Below are positions 63,609 through 64,000 of a DNA stretch of 64,000 nucleotides, piece by piece. This stretch comes from Pseudomonas alkylphenolica (GTDB lineage: Bacteria > Pseudomonadota > Gammaproteobacteria > Pseudomonadales > Pseudomonadaceae). Both the position numbers and the translations under genes were made by a program. How positions within the stretch are numbered: position 1 is the stretch's first letter; every line of letters starts with the position of its first letter. The DNA lies in NCBI RefSeq assembly GCF_004025535.1, contig NZ_QJRG01000047.1:310001-374000 (forward strand). The letters are read 5' to 3'. The notes under the pieces were generated by a model. It did not search any database. It was given only the letters and a program-made list of their open reading frames with translations, and was not told where the DNA came from.

Positions 63609-64000
63609 ATGACGAGCAAGCGTCCGCGTATCGGCATTATTGGAACAGGCGCCATTGGTGGCTTCTATGGCGTGATGCTGGCCAGGGCCGGATTTGATGT
63701 GCATTTTCTTCTGCGTACCGAGTTTGATGCAGTCAACGCCAACGGCATAAGGATCGACAGCGCGGTGCACGGGCCGCTGCAGATGGCGGTGCAGGCCTAC
63801 GCCTCTGTTGCCGACATGCCACCCTGTGACTGGCTGCTGGTGGGCGCCAAGGCTACCAGTAATGCTGAGCTGGCTTCGGTCATTGCCCAGGCTGCAGCGG
63901 CGGATGGCAAGGTCGTATTGCTGCAGAATGGCCTCGGAGTAGAAGAGCAACTGCGACCATTGCTGCCGACCAACCTGCATTTGCTCGGCGGGCTGTGCTA
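63609..64000 (+). CDS. 2-dehydropantoate 2-reductase family protein (3' end outside window)
   Basis: ATG at 63609 after GGGGGAAG opens a frame to the window edge (131 residues seen). The N-terminal NADP-binding loop is GTGAIGGFYG (about 12-21) with VGAKATSN and LLQNGLGVEEQL, the ApbA/PanE signature. PanE reduces ketopantoate in coenzyme A synthesis. Paralogues are common in Pseudomonas, so it may not be the main PanE. Confidence 0.88.
   Translation, partial: MTSKRPRIGIIGTGAIGGFYGVMLARAGFDVHFLLRTEFDAVNANGIRIDSAVHGPLQMAVQAYASVADMPPCDWLLVGAKATSNAELASVIAQAAAADGKVVLLQNGLGVEEQLRPLLPTNLHLLGGLC

Overview
The window is a stretch of Pseudomonas chromosome, most likely P. putida/P. fluorescens group. 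The grounds are the high-GC coding sequence, an OprI-type major lipoprotein, the tig-clpP-clpX-lon-hupB-ppiD block, a pfeRSA-type ferric-enterobactin locus, kdpFABCDE, and REP-like repeats starting GTAGGAGCTGGC. It encodes about 51 genes. There is no transposase, no phage gene and no CRISPR array.

Layout: (1) 1-3.1 kb: the tail of an unidentified gene, an AI-2E/PerM-family membrane protein, an Lrp/AsnC regulator and ornithine cyclodeaminase. (2) 3.3-11.2 kb: an AcoR-like sigma-54 activator divergent from a six-gene glycerol-type ABC importer operon (two ATPases, two permeases, a small DUF2160-type membrane protein and a binding protein). Between them lie a good -24/-12 promoter and a cluster of TGTTCA half-sites. 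(3) 11.4-12.9 kb: folD and a tRNA-Arg/His/Leu cluster. (4) 13-19.7 kb: an interval between the tRNAs and tig that looks accessory, with two small exported proteins, an enterobactin-type esterase, a FepA/PfeA receptor and its PfeS/PfeR two-component system. (5) 20-28.4 kb: trigger factor, ClpP, ClpX, Lon, HU-beta and PpiD, the protein-quality-control core. (6) 28.5-34.5 kb: two FCD-type GntR regulators beside dctA, a tandem universal stress protein facing a stand-alone ABC ATPase across a perfect ANR box, and an MDR oxidoreductase. (7) 34.8-38.1 kb: an Aer-type receptor and a PAS-GGDEF-EAL protein, probably one operon. (8) 38.2-46.0 kb: kdpFABCDE, high-affinity K+ uptake with its sensor and regulator. 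(9) 46-64 kb: mixed core genes (patatin phospholipase, CHAD protein, thioesterase, Mpo1-like protein, chemoreceptor, TatD, MltF-like transglycosylase, DoxX, GreB, YbbAP/TesA, L,D-transpeptidase, OprI, GNAT, DAHP synthase, PilZ-like protein, start of a ketopantoate reductase).

Points most worth following: the glp-type importer pairs two ATPases whose defects (lost switch His in one, LSADE signature in the other) fall in the same composite ATP site; its promoter region combines a sigma-54 promoter with a TGTTCA array; the tRNA-tig gap carries a pfe locus where, as I recall, P. putida KT2440 has a prophage; an L,D-transpeptidase faces the lipoprotein it may anchor; and an unrecognised small gene has a structured leader that can mask its own ribosome-binding site. 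I did not find a clearly new multi-gene system.
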